64,000 nucleotides of DNA from Postechiella sp039985655 (GCA_039985655.1 JBDWSF010000037.1:1-64000), one strand, 5' to 3'; counted from the stretch's first letter, positions 53,892-64,000 are shown. Translations and numbers: made by a program. Notes: generated by a model not told the origin, from the letters alone.

Positions 53892-54946
53892 AACCTTTTA
53901 GGATTTACATTCTCGTAATTCGTTACTAAAAAATCTAACGCACTCTTAAGAATTTGCCCCATAGATTCACACCTTTTAAATTTTTCATCTTGCGTGTATT
54001 CAAAAATTTTAAATTTAAGTAGATCGACATATTCTTTTTTAGATATTACATCCTCATCCATACAAAATAGCAGCGTATTTATTCTATCCTGAAAACTTTT
54101 TAATCGTTTGACTAAAATAGAGCGTTCTTCAATTTTATATTGATCAATAGATAATTTCTCAAACGTTTCAGCAACTAACTCAACCATATTTAAGTTTTCT
54201 TTAAAAAACTGTGGTCTATAAATATTAAATTTTCCTTCATACGATTGCTGATCAAAATCAATAGCTCTAATTTTATACTCAACATGATCAAAATCATGCG
54301 TTGTTACAAATACATAATTATAAGAGCGCATATCTCCTAAAAGCCGGATCATACAACGTTCGTTAAACTTAACAAACTCTTTTGCTATTTGAGATCTTTC
54401 TTGTTTAGTACAATTTGGTAAAATATCTTTTATAAAAACATCACCAGGAATTCCTGCAATATGTTCTTCAATTAACGTATTATTACTCACCAAAAAATTC
54501 AAATTATATGGAGATAGCATATGCTCTAATTCTAAGCCATAAATCCTTGAAGCATCGGCAACCTTCACATAAAAATAGGTAAAATTGTCATTTAAAACAT
54601 TTCTAATTTTAATTCTAAAAGGTTTCGAATTACCAAACGTGCAATAATCAATAGCGTCAACGTTTAAATAAGGAAATATATCTTCGTTTCCATCAGAATG
54701 TAAAATGGTATACACCTTTTTTAAAGACAAATCTATTTCTTCTCTTTCAAATTCATTATAATAGACACGTATCCAAAGCGTATCATTATCATCCTTATCA
54801 TATACAACGATCGAGCCTTGAAAACGAAGCAAATCATCATAAAAAATAGGGATTTTTATATTTCGACTATATTCAGAAAGATAATGATCTAACTTATCAA
54901 TAATTGGGTATGATGGCTTCCTTTTAGAAATTTTTAAATCTTGCAT
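53888..54946 (-). CDS. uncharacterised protein with kinase-like catalytic-loop pattern
   Basis: A 352-residue cytoplasmic protein that I cannot assign to a named family. The N-terminal half is mixed alpha/beta (SIVVYDKDDNDTLWIRVYYN). The centre has IEEHIAGIPGDVFI, then CMIRLLGDMRSYNYVFV, and after a short gap YKIRAIDFDQQSYEG. The spacing of G-D-x-R-x-x-N and I-D-F-D resembles the catalytic loop (HxDxxxxN) and the DFG metal-binding motif of protein-kinase-like folds such as HipA or aminoglycoside kinases. The C-terminus is helical. It converges on the preceding gene. A kinase-type activity is only an inference. Confidence 0.6.
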   Translation of the reverse strand: MQDLKISKRKPSYPIIDKLDHYLSEYSRNIKIPIFYDDLLRFQGSIVVYDKDDNDTLWIRVYYNEFEREEIDLSLKKVYTILHSDGNEDIFPYLNVDAIDYCTFGNSKPFRIKIRNVLNDNFTYFYVKVADASRIYGLELEHMLSPYNLNFLVSNNTLIEEHIAGIPGDVFIKDILPNCTKQERSQIAKEFVKFNERCMIRLLGDMRSYNYVFVTTHDFDHVEYKIRAIDFDQQSYEGKFNIYRPQFFKENLNMVELVAETFEKLSIDQYKIEERSILVKRLKSFQDRINTLLFCMDEDVISKKEYVDLLKFKIFEYTQDEKFKRCESMGQILKSALDFLVTNYENVNPKRF

Positions 54947-55061
54947 AGAATGTAAAGTTATTTAAAAAAATACTCTTTTAGGAATACTTGTGTAACAAAT
55001 ATGAATTGGCATCGTCATACTTAAAACTAACCATACTGGAAATACAGCAGTATATAATTTA

Positions 55062-55964
55062 TTGTACTTGGAAACTATTTTAACAATTAACAACCTTACA
55101 AAGAAATTTGGCTATTTAACAGCTGTTAAAGATTTATCTTTTACAATTAAGAAAGGTAACGTTTATGGTATTCTAGGACCTAACGGAAGCGGAAAATCGA
55201 CCACATTAGGCATTGTTTTAAATGTTGTAAACAAAACTGAAGGTAATTTTCATTGGTTTGATGGAAAAATATCGACGCACCATGCCTTAAAAAAAGTTGG
55301 AGCTATTATAGAGAATCCAAATTTTTACCCATACATGACAGCTCATCAAAATTTAAAACTGGTATGTAAAATTAAAGGTGTTGATTATAAAAAAATAGAC
55401 GAAAAGTTAGAAGTTGTTGGTTTACAAGAACGAAAAGACAGCAAGTTCAGAACCTACTCATTAGGTATGAAACAACGTTTAGCTATTGCATCGGCGCTTT
55501 TAAACGATCCTGAAATTTTAATTTTAGATGAACCTACTAACGGACTTGACCCGCAAGGGATTCATCAAATTAGAGAGATTATAAAAAATATAGCTAGCAA
55601 AGGCACTACCATTTTACTAGCTTCTCACCTACTTGATGAAGTTGAAAAAGTATGCTCGCATGTTGTTGTTTTACGTAAAGGCATTAAATTATATTCTGGT
55701 CGTGTAGACGAAATGATATCGAGTCATGGTTTTTTCGAATTAAAATGTGAAGACCAAAGCGGACTAATAAAAATATTAGAAAACGAAGTTGCTTTTGGCA
55801 AAATTAAAATTGAGGATGGTTTAATAACTGCGTTTTTAACCGAACCTATGAAATCTGAAACACTAAACAAATTACTTTTTAAAAAAGGAATTACACTATC
55901 GTATTTAGTGCAGCGTAAAGAAAGTTTAGAAGAACAATTTTTACAATTAACAGACAAGAACTAA
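55062..55964 (+). CDS. ABC transporter ATP-binding protein
   Basis: A 300-residue ABC ATPase, probably starting at TTG 55062 or TTG 55068. Walker A is GPNGSGKST, the signature is YSLGMKQRLAIASALL, Walker B is ILILDEPTNGLDPQG, and the switch His is in LLASHLLDEVEK. The C-terminal quarter is a substrate-independent extension typical of ABC-2 exporters. The permease partner follows after 19 bases. The pair would form an exporter; the cargo is unknown. Confidence 0.9.
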   Translation: MYLETILTINNLTKKFGYLTAVKDLSFTIKKGNVYGILGPNGSGKSTTLGIVLNVVNKTEGNFHWFDGKISTHHALKKVGAIIENPNFYPYMTAHQNLKLVCKIKGVDYKKIDEKLEVVGLQERKDSKFRTYSLGMKQRLAIASALLNDPEILILDEPTNGLDPQGIHQIREIIKNIASKGTTILLASHLLDEVEKVCSHVVVLRKGIKLYSGRVDEMISSHGFFELKCEDQSGLIKILENEVAFGKIKIEDGLITAFLTEPMKSETLNKLLFKKGITLSYLVQRKESLEEQFLQLTDKN

Positions 55965-55983
55965 CTCTACCAAAACACTTACC

Positions 55984-56808
55984 ATGCTACGATTATTGAA
56001 TTTAGAATTACAAAAACTTTTACTCAACAGAACAAGTAAAATCTTAATATTTGTCTCATTTATTTTACCCTTTTTCGTTATATTATTATCGTCCTTAAAG
56101 ATTAATGTTTTTGGGTTTTTCACTTTAGAACTAGGTGAATTAGGGATTTTTAATTTTCCAATAATTTGGCACTTAACAACCTTTTTTGCATCACAGTTTA
56201 AATTTTTCTTTGCTATTGTTGTTGTCAGTATGATTGGGAATGAATACAGCAATAAAACCTTAAAACAAAACTTAATTGATGGCTTAAGTAAAAAAGAGTT
56301 TATACTTTCCAAATTCTATACCATTGTTTTCTTTTCTATAATATCTACCGTATTAATAAGTCTAATTTCGTTTAGCATTGGCATGTATTATTCGAGCTAT
56401 ACCGAAGCGTCTATAATTTTCAGACAAACAGAGTTTCTATTAGCATATGGCTTAAAACTTATAGCCTTTTTTAGTTTATGCTTATTTTTTGGGATGTTAG
56501 TAAAACGATCTGCATTTGCTTTGGCTTTTATATTTATACTTTTTATTATTGAATGGATTTTCTTTGGATTAATGACTTGGCAATTCGATCATAATATCGC
56601 AGGAAAGGTGCAAAACTTCTTTCCATTAAAATCGATGTATAATCTAATCGAACAACCTTTTCAGCGTATAGCTATGACCAAGTTTCCTGATAAAGTTGAT
56701 TTATCTTATGACTACGCCGTACATTGGTACGAAATAGTTATTGTGTTGGGTTGGACTGCCATATTTGTCTTTTCATCATACAAATTGTTAAAAAAACGAG
56801 ATTTATAA
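55984..56808 (+). CDS. ABC-2 type transporter permease
   Basis: A 274-residue membrane protein with about six hydrophobic helices, in ABC-2 layout: short N-terminal LLNLELQKLLLNRTSKILIF, a large gap, then a cluster of helices ending in VIVLGWTAIFVFSSYKLL. The motif YSNKTLKQNLIDGLSKKEFI in the cytoplasmic loop is typical of the family. It pairs with the ATPase 19 bases upstream. The giant T9SS protein gene starts 27 bases downstream, suggesting one transcript, although a functional link is not proven. Confidence 0.87.
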   Translation: MLRLLNLELQKLLLNRTSKILIFVSFILPFFVILLSSLKINVFGFFTLELGELGIFNFPIIWHLTTFFASQFKFFFAIVVVSMIGNEYSNKTLKQNLIDGLSKKEFILSKFYTIVFFSIISTVLISLISFSIGMYYSSYTEASIIFRQTEFLLAYGLKLIAFFSLCLFFGMLVKRSAFALAFIFILFIIEWIFFGLMTWQFDHNIAGKVQNFFPLKSMYNLIEQPFQRIAMTKFPDKVDLSYDYAVHWYEIVIVLGWTAIFVFSSYKLLKKRDL

Positions 56809-56835
56809 TTATCTTTAATAGCTTTGCTATGTAAG

Positions 56836-59800
56836 ATGAAAAAATTATTACCCCAAATACTACTATTATTTAGCTTGACCATTTATGGGCAAAAAGAAGC
56901 CAATAACTGGTATTTTGGTGAAAATTCGGGTATTCAATTTAATTCTGACGGATCCACTTCAAATTTAACAAGTGGTCAATTAAACACCGTAGAAGGTTGT
57001 GCTACAATCTCTGATAGCGATGGTAATTTACTATTTTACACTGATGGTATTACAGTTTGGAATAAACAGCACACCCCCATGCCTAATGCTAATGGCTTAA
57101 CAGGAAACGGTCTTTTTGGAGATCCTTCAAGTACGCAATCGGCAATTATAGTTCCCAAACCAGAAGACGCTAATATTTACTATATTTTTACGGTTGATAC
57201 CTCATCTCGTGATGATGATCCAGACTTTGGATTTAATTATTCAACTGTCGATTTAAGTTTAGATGGTGGATTGGGAGACGTTCTTACAACATCTAAAAAC
57301 ATCAATTTATTAGAGGACAGTTCTGAAAAAATTAGTGCCGTTTTAAAAGATTGCGTATCCAAATCTATTTGGGTTATTACGTTTGCATCCACTACAGGAC
57401 TTAAAAGCACTACTAATTTTAATGAATTCAACACTTTTTATGCATACGAAGTTTCAACAACAGGTGTTAGCACAGCACCTGTAAAATCTACATTCCCTAT
57501 TTCTATTAACGATTTTAGAGGCTATTTAAAATTATCGCCAGACGGTACAAAATTAGCATGTGCGAATTCTACTGACGGTTTATATTTATATGATTTTGAT
57601 CCAGCAACTGGTAAAGTTTCCAATCAACTACCAATAAACATCAACTTTTCTACTTTTGGAAAGCCTCAATCTCCATATGGTGTAGAATTCTCTCAAAACA
57701 ATGAGTTTTTATACATTTCGTCATATTACAATACGCCTCAAGATCTATTTTTAGATGTTTCAAGTCAATACGGTGCTTTACTTCAATACAATCTTACAGA
57801 TATCGATATTAACGGTAGTGAAGTCGTTTTAGATCACAGACAAATGTATCGTGGCGCATTGCAACTAGGTCCTAACGGAAAGATTTACAGAGCAATGAAC
57901 ACAACATACATTATTGGACAACCTTATCTTTCCGTTATAAACACCCCCAATAACGCAGGTCTTGAGTCTGATTACAGACATAATGCCATGACACTGGCTA
58001 GAAACTCGACGCAAGGGTTACCTCCATTTATTACCTCCTTTTTTTCTGAAAAAATAAACATTACACAAAAAGAAACCAATTCAACCTATTTACCGCTTTG
58101 TATTGGTGAGACTTATACGCTTACCGCGGAAAATATACCTAACGCCACATACACTTGGTCTTTTGACGATGTTGAGCAAATAGATTCAGATTTTGATTTC
58201 GAAGTTACTACTCAAGGTTTATACAAAGTTCTGATACAAAGTACAACTGGGAATTGTGGTGATTTACTTGAAGGAGAAGTTTTAGTTGAATACTTTGATC
58301 CTCCTATAGCAAATCCAATAAACAATATTTTAATTTGTGATGACAATAACGATGGTAAATATGTCTTCGATTTTATTACTCAAGCAAACGAAGGTTTAGG
58401 AACTCAAAACCCATCAATTTATAATATAAAATTCTTTAAATCTCAAGAAGATGCTGATTTAAATACCAACGAAATTGAAGGAGACTTTGAAAACACCACA
58501 AATCCTCAAACCATATATACGCGTGTTGGACTTACTGAAAACAATATTTGCTTTGATACCAGCGTATCTTTTAATCTCGACATATTTAATTCACCAATAG
58601 CTAATACAGTTAACTCTATTGAAATTTGTGATGAAGAAACCATAACCGATATAAATGTGTTTAATGGCTTAACCGATATAGATCTTCACAGATTTGATAA
58701 TGACCTTTTGGGTAGTCAGATTAATCCAGAGTTTTCAATTACATATCATGACAATAATAATGATGCTACTTCGGGAAACAACAGTTTGCCTTATGCATTC
58801 ACAAATACAACACCATTCAAAACAACACTCGTTGCACGTATCGAAAATAGTTTAAACCCTGATTGTTTTGACATTTCCAATCCTATAGAAATAACCATTA
58901 ACCCAAAGCCAGAATTTACAAACACAACATTAATTCAATGTGACGAAGATGAAAGTACGAATGATATAACAATATTTAACCTAACACAGGCTATTACAGA
59001 GTTAACAAATTATACTTCATCAACTCCAATTGTAAAATTCTTTACTGATAGTGCTTATTTATTAGAAATCACCAATACTGAAAATTATGAAAACACATCA
59101 AACCCTCAAACAATTTTTGTCCAAATTATAGATAGCGAATCTTTATGTTCTAGTAATACAGAACTTATTTTAGAAATATCGACAACCCAAATTGATAATT
59201 ACGAAGTTCCTCCAGTTTGTGATGAATTAAATTCTGAAGATGGTATTAATACCTTTAATTTAGATGATATTACAACAGAAATTCAATCCATAAACAACAT
59301 CTTCTTTCCTATTTCATATTATAAAACGTATGAAGATGCGCTAATAGAAAATAAGGCACTATCAACGACTTATAAAAACACAACTCCATACTCCCAAGTT
59401 ATTTTCGCTAGAGCAGAAAACAATAATGCGTGCTACGGAATTAGTGAAGTCCTTTTAACAATAAACCCATTACCCAATATAAACACCGAAGAATTAACGT
59501 ATTACTGTTTAAACAAATTCCCTGAAACCATAATTATTGATGCAGGTCTTTTAAATGACAATCCATCAAATTATACTTATAATTGGTCTAACGGAGACCA
59601 CACTTACGAAGCCGAAATTAATGAAATTGGAACCTATACAGTAGACATTACTAATGTTTATGGCTGCTCTAAACAACGCACAATAATTGTTGAAGCCTCA
59701 GATATTGCAGCCTTTGAATCTCCTGAATATATTGTAAAAGATCCCTCAACGAATAATACAATTACAGTGTTTACTTCAGGAACTGGTACTTATCAATATG

Positions 59801-60207
59801 CTTTGTATGATGAAACTAATTCGACTATTTATAGAAATTATCAAGATAGCTCGTTTTTTGAAAATGTTTCTCCTGGAATTTACACCATAAACGTAAAGGA
59901 TGTTAAGAATAATTGTGGCGTTATTGATATAGGAGTATCCGTTATTGGGTTCCCTAAATTTTTCACACCAAACAATGATGGTATGAATGATCGCTGGCAA
60001 ATAATTGGTACTTCGAGCATGTTTCAAGCTGAGTCTAAAATTCGTATTTTTGATAGATACGGTAAACTTGTCAAACAATTAAACCCTGTTGGTGAAGGCT
60101 GGGACGGTCTATTTAATGGTGAAAAGTTACCTGCCGACGATTATTGGTTTACTATAACCTTGCAAGATGGACGTATTTTTAAAAATCATTTTACTTTAAA
60201 ATATTAG
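56836..60207 (+). CDS. giant T9SS type B (gliding-motility-associated) surface protein
   Basis: About 1123 residues from ATG 56836, with a signal peptide (MKKLLPQILLLFSLTIYGQ). The N-terminal 400 residues look like a beta-propeller or WD-like repeat domain (WYFGENSGIQFN, DGNLLFYTDGITVWN, LKLSPDGTKLACANS). The middle consists of repeated adhesin-like segments (ICDDNNDGKYVFDF, TNPQTIYTRVG, QCDEDESTNDITIF). The C-terminus is the T9SS type B domain (PKFFTPNNDGMNDRWQIIGT and YGKLVKQLNPVGEGWDG). It should be exported through the T9SS and act as a surface adhesin. A second such gene follows after 114 bases. Confidence 0.88.
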   Translation: MKKLLPQILLLFSLTIYGQKEANNWYFGENSGIQFNSDGSTSNLTSGQLNTVEGCATISDSDGNLLFYTDGITVWNKQHTPMPNANGLTGNGLFGDPSSTQSAIIVPKPEDANIYYIFTVDTSSRDDDPDFGFNYSTVDLSLDGGLGDVLTTSKNINLLEDSSEKISAVLKDCVSKSIWVITFASTTGLKSTTNFNEFNTFYAYEVSTTGVSTAPVKSTFPISINDFRGYLKLSPDGTKLACANSTDGLYLYDFDPATGKVSNQLPININFSTFGKPQSPYGVEFSQNNEFLYISSYYNTPQDLFLDVSSQYGALLQYNLTDIDINGSEVVLDHRQMYRGALQLGPNGKIYRAMNTTYIIGQPYLSVINTPNNAGLESDYRHNAMTLARNSTQGLPPFITSFFSEKINITQKETNSTYLPLCIGETYTLTAENIPNATYTWSFDDVEQIDSDFDFEVTTQGLYKVLIQSTTGNCGDLLEGEVLVEYFDPPIANPINNILICDDNNDGKYVFDFITQANEGLGTQNPSIYNIKFFKSQEDADLNTNEIEGDFENTTNPQTIYTRVGLTENNICFDTSVSFNLDIFNSPIANTVNSIEICDEETITDINVFNGLTDIDLHRFDNDLLGSQINPEFSITYHDNNNDATSGNNSLPYAFTNTTPFKTTLVARIENSLNPDCFDISNPIEITINPKPEFTNTTLIQCDEDESTNDITIFNLTQAITELTNYTSSTPIVKFFTDSAYLLEITNTENYENTSNPQTIFVQIIDSESLCSSNTELILEISTTQIDNYEVPPVCDELNSEDGINTFNLDDITTEIQSINNIFFPISYYKTYEDALIENKALSTTYKNTTPYSQVIFARAENNNACYGISEVLLTINPLPNINTEELTYYCLNKFPETIIIDAGLLNDNPSNYTYNWSNGDHTYEAEINEIGTYTVDITNVYGCSKQRTIIVEASDIAAFESPEYIVKDPSTNNTITVFTSGTGTYQYALYDETNSTIYRNYQDSSFFENVSPGIYTINVKDVKNNCGVIDIGVSVIGFPKFFTPNNDGMNDRWQIIGTSSMFQAESKIRIFDRYGKLVKQLNPVGEGWDGLFNGEKLPADDYWFTITLQDGRIFKNHFTLKY

Positions 60208-60321
60208 TAATATCGAATTAAAACGCATAATTATGCATTTTGTCCTGTTTTTTTTGCATTTCATCTAAAAAACAATTACTTTCGACCGTCAAAAGTTGTT
60301 GTTTTACCCAAATAAAGCAAA

Positions 60322-63300
60322 GTGAAAAAAAACCTGCATTTTTATTTAATTTTAATTGCATTAATTTGCAGCTGTCATTTTGTGTTTTCTCAGCAAATAT
60401 CTATAAACGATAATGTTAGCATCCAGCAACTTATAGAAGATAATCTTGTTGAAGGTTGTGTTGAAATTTCTAACGTAACATCGTCTGTTAATGGAACCGC
60501 AAGTGGTTTTTCTAGTTATGCAGAATTTGATAGAGCCAGTTCTAATTTCCCTTTTGAAAATGGTATCATGCTATCTACTGGTAATGCAGAATCTGGAGGT
60601 AATTCTTTAAATACAGGCGTACTAAGTGAAGGTGCTCCTAGTTGGGGTACTGATCCCGATTTGGAGAGTGCATTAGGCATAAACAATACGCTAAACGCAA
60701 CTTCTATAGAGTTTGATTTTGTTTCTATTTCAGATCAAGTTAGTTTCAATTATTTATTTGCATCCGAAGAATATTCAGGTGTATTTCCTTGTCAAGTTGC
60801 AGACGGATTTGCTTTTCTTATTAAAGAAACTGGCAGTGCTGCGCCATATCAAAACATAGCTTTAGTCCCAGGCACATCTACCCCTGTTAGTATTGGTACA
60901 ATTCACGAAGAAGTTGTTGGCGTTTGTAATGCAGCTAACGATCAATATTTTGATGGTTTTAATCTTGGAGACACCAATTATAATGGAAGAACAACAGTTT
61001 TAACAGCATCGGCACCTATTACACCATACGTACAATATCATATTAAATTGGTAATTGCAGATCAAGGCGATAGAACTTGGGATTCCGCAGTATTTATTGA
61101 AGGTGACAGTTTTAAGATTTTAGACTTAGGTGACGATATCACAACATGTGCGAGCGCTGTAACTTTAGATGCAGACATAAATAATCCAACATCAACTTAC
61201 GAATGGTTTTTTAATAATTCTACAACGCCAATTGTAGGTGCTACAGATCCTAGGTATGAAGTAAGACAAACTGGAACTTATAAAGTTGAAATAACAAATC
61301 AATTAAATAACAGTGCAGATTGTATTGAAGAAGATGAAATTATTGTTACCCTAAGTAGCGAAGAGGCCATTAGTACCATTAGTAATTATGAACTTTGTGA
61401 TGATTTAAGAGGAGACCAGACAGAAATATTTGATTTGAGTACAAAAAATTCTGATGTATTGGTAGTAAATCCGTTTTCTAACCCTTCTTATTCGTATCAT
61501 TATTCTGATGCTGAAGCGAGAAGTAATACAGGAGAAATTACTGCACCAATTTCAAACACGATAAATCCGCAGCCCATTTTTGTTAGAATAGAAGATTTAG
61601 ATTCAGGTTGTTTTGCATATACTAGTTTTGATTTAATCGTAAATATAATTCCAAACATTATAGCCCCATCAAGTTTAGCAGAATGTGATTCTGATACACT
61701 TCCTGACGGACAAACCATTATCGATTTAACACAAAAAGATGATGAAATCACTAGTGGTATATCGAATTACATCGTATCATATCATTATAATCCTCTAGAT
61801 GCTACTACGGGAAATAATCCTGTGCCAGACCCTACATCATACACAAACACCAACACAAATAATAACATAGCTGACAATCTTTTTATTAGGGTTGTTAATG
61901 GACAAACCGGATGTTTTAATACCACAACATTGACAGTCGATGTTACTACGAGCCCAATAGTTAACAGAGAAACCGAATATTTAGATGCTTGTGATCAAGA
62001 TCATGATGGTACAGCAGAATTCAATCTAACCGACGCCATTCCAAATATTTTAGATGGATTAACAGATCCAGTAACAGTCACTTTTCACGAAAGCTTTGAA
62101 GATGCAGACAATGATGAAAACCCCATTGGAGACGATACAAACTATCAAAACATAAGCCCAGATGTACAGGTTATATTTGTTAGAGTTGAGGATGATAATA
62201 CAGGCTGTGCTACGATTACTTTTTTAGAAATCCACACCAATTTGTTAGTAACAGGAACAGATACAGGAGATTTTGCTTTATGTGATGACGATCGCAACGA
62301 TGGCATTGTAAATTTCAATCTAACAGTAATAGAAACCCAAATCGCTAACGATTTACCAAATATTGTCGTTAATTTTTTTGAAACTCAAGACGATTTAGAT
62401 AATAATGTAGCTGTATCTAAAACCGCTCCATATCCTGCATCCAATCCAACAACATTACTTATTACAATAGACAATGGTATTTGTTCTGAAGTAGAAGAAA
62501 TCGATTTAGTTGTAAATCCAGTATTACTATTTACCCCATTAGCTCCAACTGAATATTGTGATGACGATGACGATGGCATTGTAAGCATAGAAATGGCAAC
62601 TTTTGACGAGTTAATAACAGGAGGAAATACCGATTTTGGGGTGCGATATTATCCTAGTGAAAATGATGCAGAACTCAACACAGGTCAATTACCTCCTTTT
62701 TATCAAAACACAAATCTTTTAGAAACTATTTTCGCGAGAATAGAAAATGACGATACAGGTTGTACAACAATAAACTCATTTGACATTCAAATAGTATTAG
62801 CTCCAACGATTACAGAACCTCAACCTTATTTAATATGTGATGATGACGGTGATGGTTTTTCAGTTCTAAACTTAGAAGATAAAATTTCTGAAATAGTAGC
62901 AAGTACAACAGGATTAAATATCGACTTTTTCACGGATAGTAACGATGCAGAAACAAACACAAGCCCAATTTCTTTAACCGATAGGGTGGCGTATAATGCA
63001 AATACACAAACCGTTTTTGTTAGAGTTGAAAACACAACTTCAGGTTGTCATGATGTTGCTACTTTAGAAATTATTGTTAACACATTACCCATTTTCGATA
63101 CGATTAGCAACTTTCAAACTTGTGAAGATGATGACGATTTTAGAGCAGATTTTTTATTCTCCGATAAAGATGCTGAAATATTAAATGGACAAGCTGGTAA
63201 AGAAGTCCTTTATTTTGAAGATGACACTTTCACTACACAAATTGACAAAAACACACTTTATACAAACATAGCGAGTCCACAAACTATTTATATCAGAGTT

Positions 63301-64000
63301 CAAAATATCACAGATCCAAATTGTTTTGGAACAGCTTCATTTACAATAGAAGTAGGCGCAAATCCTGTATACACCACTCCTACTGATTTCTTAGGATGTG
63401 ATGACTCTACTAATGATCAAATCTCTATTTTCGATCTAAATGATAAAATAGATGAAATAAATCAAAACGGCACACAAAATAACAAGATAACATTTCATTT
63501 AAATATAACAGATGCCGAAAACAATACCTCCCCGATAGCTCAACCACTTTTATTCACCAATACTTTAAATCCGCAAACATTATTTGCTAGAATAGAAAGT
63601 AACGGTTCCAAGTGTGTTATAATAGAAAATTTTGGTATTAATGTTATTGCTGCACCAGATTTATCTGATGCAGAACCTTTTGTGATTTGTGATTCTGATT
63701 ACGATGGCGAAACTATTTTTAATTTAGAAAATGCGGTTTATGATAACTTTGACAGAGTACTGCCTGGAATAGTAATAGAGGTTTTATATTTCGAAAATGA
63801 AAATGATATAGGTAATGATTTATTAAGTATAAGTAATCCAACCACCTACCTTTCTGGTACTAAAACAGTATATATAAAAGTAACAAATGAAGATACAACA
63901 TGTTATACTGTTATCCCACTAGAACTTATAGTAAACCCACCTCCTATTATTAATGCAATTGGTACCGTTCCAATTTGTGATAATGATACTGATACTTTTG
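60322..64000 (+). CDS. second giant T9SS-type surface protein with choice-of-anchor L domain (partial, runs off the window)
   Basis: The gene starts at GTG 60322 (MKKNLHFYLILIALICSCHF) and is open to the end of the window (1226 codons), so the C-terminus is not seen. After the signal peptide comes a choice-of-anchor L domain (FPFENGIMLSTGNAESGGN, FNYLFASEEYSGVFPCQVAD, QGDRTWDSAVFIEGDSF). It is followed by at least nine repeats of about 90 residues. Each has an xCDxDxDG-type start (CDQDHDGTAEFNL, CDDDRNDGIVNFNL, CDDDGDGFSVLNL), which may bind calcium, and an IFVRVE-type strand. A type B sorting tail beyond 64000 is expected but unseen. It is the likely operon partner of the preceding gene. Confidence 0.87.
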   Translation, partial: MKKNLHFYLILIALICSCHFVFSQQISINDNVSIQQLIEDNLVEGCVEISNVTSSVNGTASGFSSYAEFDRASSNFPFENGIMLSTGNAESGGNSLNTGVLSEGAPSWGTDPDLESALGINNTLNATSIEFDFVSISDQVSFNYLFASEEYSGVFPCQVADGFAFLIKETGSAAPYQNIALVPGTSTPVSIGTIHEEVVGVCNAANDQYFDGFNLGDTNYNGRTTVLTASAPITPYVQYHIKLVIADQGDRTWDSAVFIEGDSFKILDLGDDITTCASAVTLDADINNPTSTYEWFFNNSTTPIVGATDPRYEVRQTGTYKVEITNQLNNSADCIEEDEIIVTLSSEEAISTISNYELCDDLRGDQTEIFDLSTKNSDVLVVNPFSNPSYSYHYSDAEARSNTGEITAPISNTINPQPIFVRIEDLDSGCFAYTSFDLIVNIIPNIIAPSSLAECDSDTLPDGQTIIDLTQKDDEITSGISNYIVSYHYNPLDATTGNNPVPDPTSYTNTNTNNNIADNLFIRVVNGQTGCFNTTTLTVDVTTSPIVNRETEYLDACDQDHDGTAEFNLTDAIPNILDGLTDPVTVTFHESFEDADNDENPIGDDTNYQNISPDVQVIFVRVEDDNTGCATITFLEIHTNLLVTGTDTGDFALCDDDRNDGIVNFNLTVIETQIANDLPNIVVNFFETQDDLDNNVAVSKTAPYPASNPTTLLITIDNGICSEVEEIDLVVNPVLLFTPLAPTEYCDDDDDGIVSIEMATFDELITGGNTDFGVRYYPSENDAELNTGQLPPFYQNTNLLETIFARIENDDTGCTTINSFDIQIVLAPTITEPQPYLICDDDGDGFSVLNLEDKISEIVASTTGLNIDFFTDSNDAETNTSPISLTDRVAYNANTQTVFVRVENTTSGCHDVATLEIIVNTLPIFDTISNFQTCEDDDDFRADFLFSDKDAEILNGQAGKEVLYFEDDTFTTQIDKNTLYTNIASPQTIYIRVQNITDPNCFGTASFTIEVGANPVYTTPTDFLGCDDSTNDQISIFDLNDKIDEINQNGTQNNKITFHLNITDAENNTSPIAQPLLFTNTLNPQTLFARIESNGSKCVIIENFGINVIAAPDLSDAEPFVICDSDYDGETIFNLENAVYDNFDRVLPGIVIEVLYFENENDIGNDLLSISNPTTYLSGTKTVYIKVTNEDTTCYTVIPLELIVNPPPIINAIGTVPICDNDTDTF

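Overview
The window is AT-rich DNA from a member of the Bacteroidota, most likely a marine Flavobacteriaceae. The evidence is the abundance of type IX secretion (T9SS) sorting domains, Bacteroidota -7 promoter boxes (TAnnTTTG), and a housekeeping gene order (OstA-like, class III aminotransferase, TPR protein, tandem DUF368, aroE, DUF349, then DUF5606, def, ruvX) that is typical of the family. Species cannot be named from the sequence alone.

Region 1 (about 1-30480) is an accessory polysaccharide-degradation island in which every gene lies on the minus strand. Read in transcription order from the right it holds: a sulfatase remnant, a broken lyase, a beta-helix/leucine-rich-repeat protein, a solo leucine-rich-repeat protein, an alginate-lyase-superfamily enzyme, a nucleoside-hydrolase-like secreted protein, a glucuronidase-like remnant, a second beta-helix protein, two sulfatases, a solo copy of an unnamed beta-rich module, an SGNH esterase carrying the same module, a second lyase, a sialate-O-acetylesterase-type enzyme, GH39, a DUF6250 lipoprotein, GH3 and a FucP-type sugar importer. 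Together they would desulfate, deacetylate, cleave and import an acidic polymer containing uronic acid and probably xylose. The exact substrate cannot be fixed from sequence, and no SusC/SusD pair is present. The island contains at least five decayed genes. It is edged on the left by a degraded IS110-family transposase and on the right by a junction (about 30480) where a sulfatase tail abuts the tail of an M28 peptidase on the other strand.

Region 2 (about 30850-46250) is core genome: the LPS-related OstA-like protein, an aminotransferase, a TPR protein, two DUF368 transporters, shikimate dehydrogenase and a DUF349 protein on the plus strand; then a TlpA-type thioredoxin, an RskA-like lipoprotein, a Crp/Fnr regulator, DUF5606, peptide deformylase, RuvX and a small exported protein on the minus strand; then dapD.

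Region 3 (46423-50030) is a small glycan/LPS-modification cluster with three glycosyltransferases and a Kdo/WaaP-type kinase. Region 4 (50059-54946) holds threonylcarbamoyl-AMP synthase, a CCA-adding-type nucleotidyltransferase, heme A synthase, a pRiA4b ORF-3 family protein and an uncharacterised kinase-like protein. Region 5 (55062-64000) holds an ABC exporter pair followed by two very large T9SS type B adhesin-like proteins; the second runs off the end of the window.

The most notable observations are: solo copies of C-terminal modules next to the larger proteins that carry them, an uncharacterised beta-helix family, a secreted nucleoside-hydrolase-like protein inside a carbohydrate island, an OstA-like protein with an apparent sugar-binding-like tail, and the scarred island edges. 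I did not find a clear-cut new defence or regulatory system.
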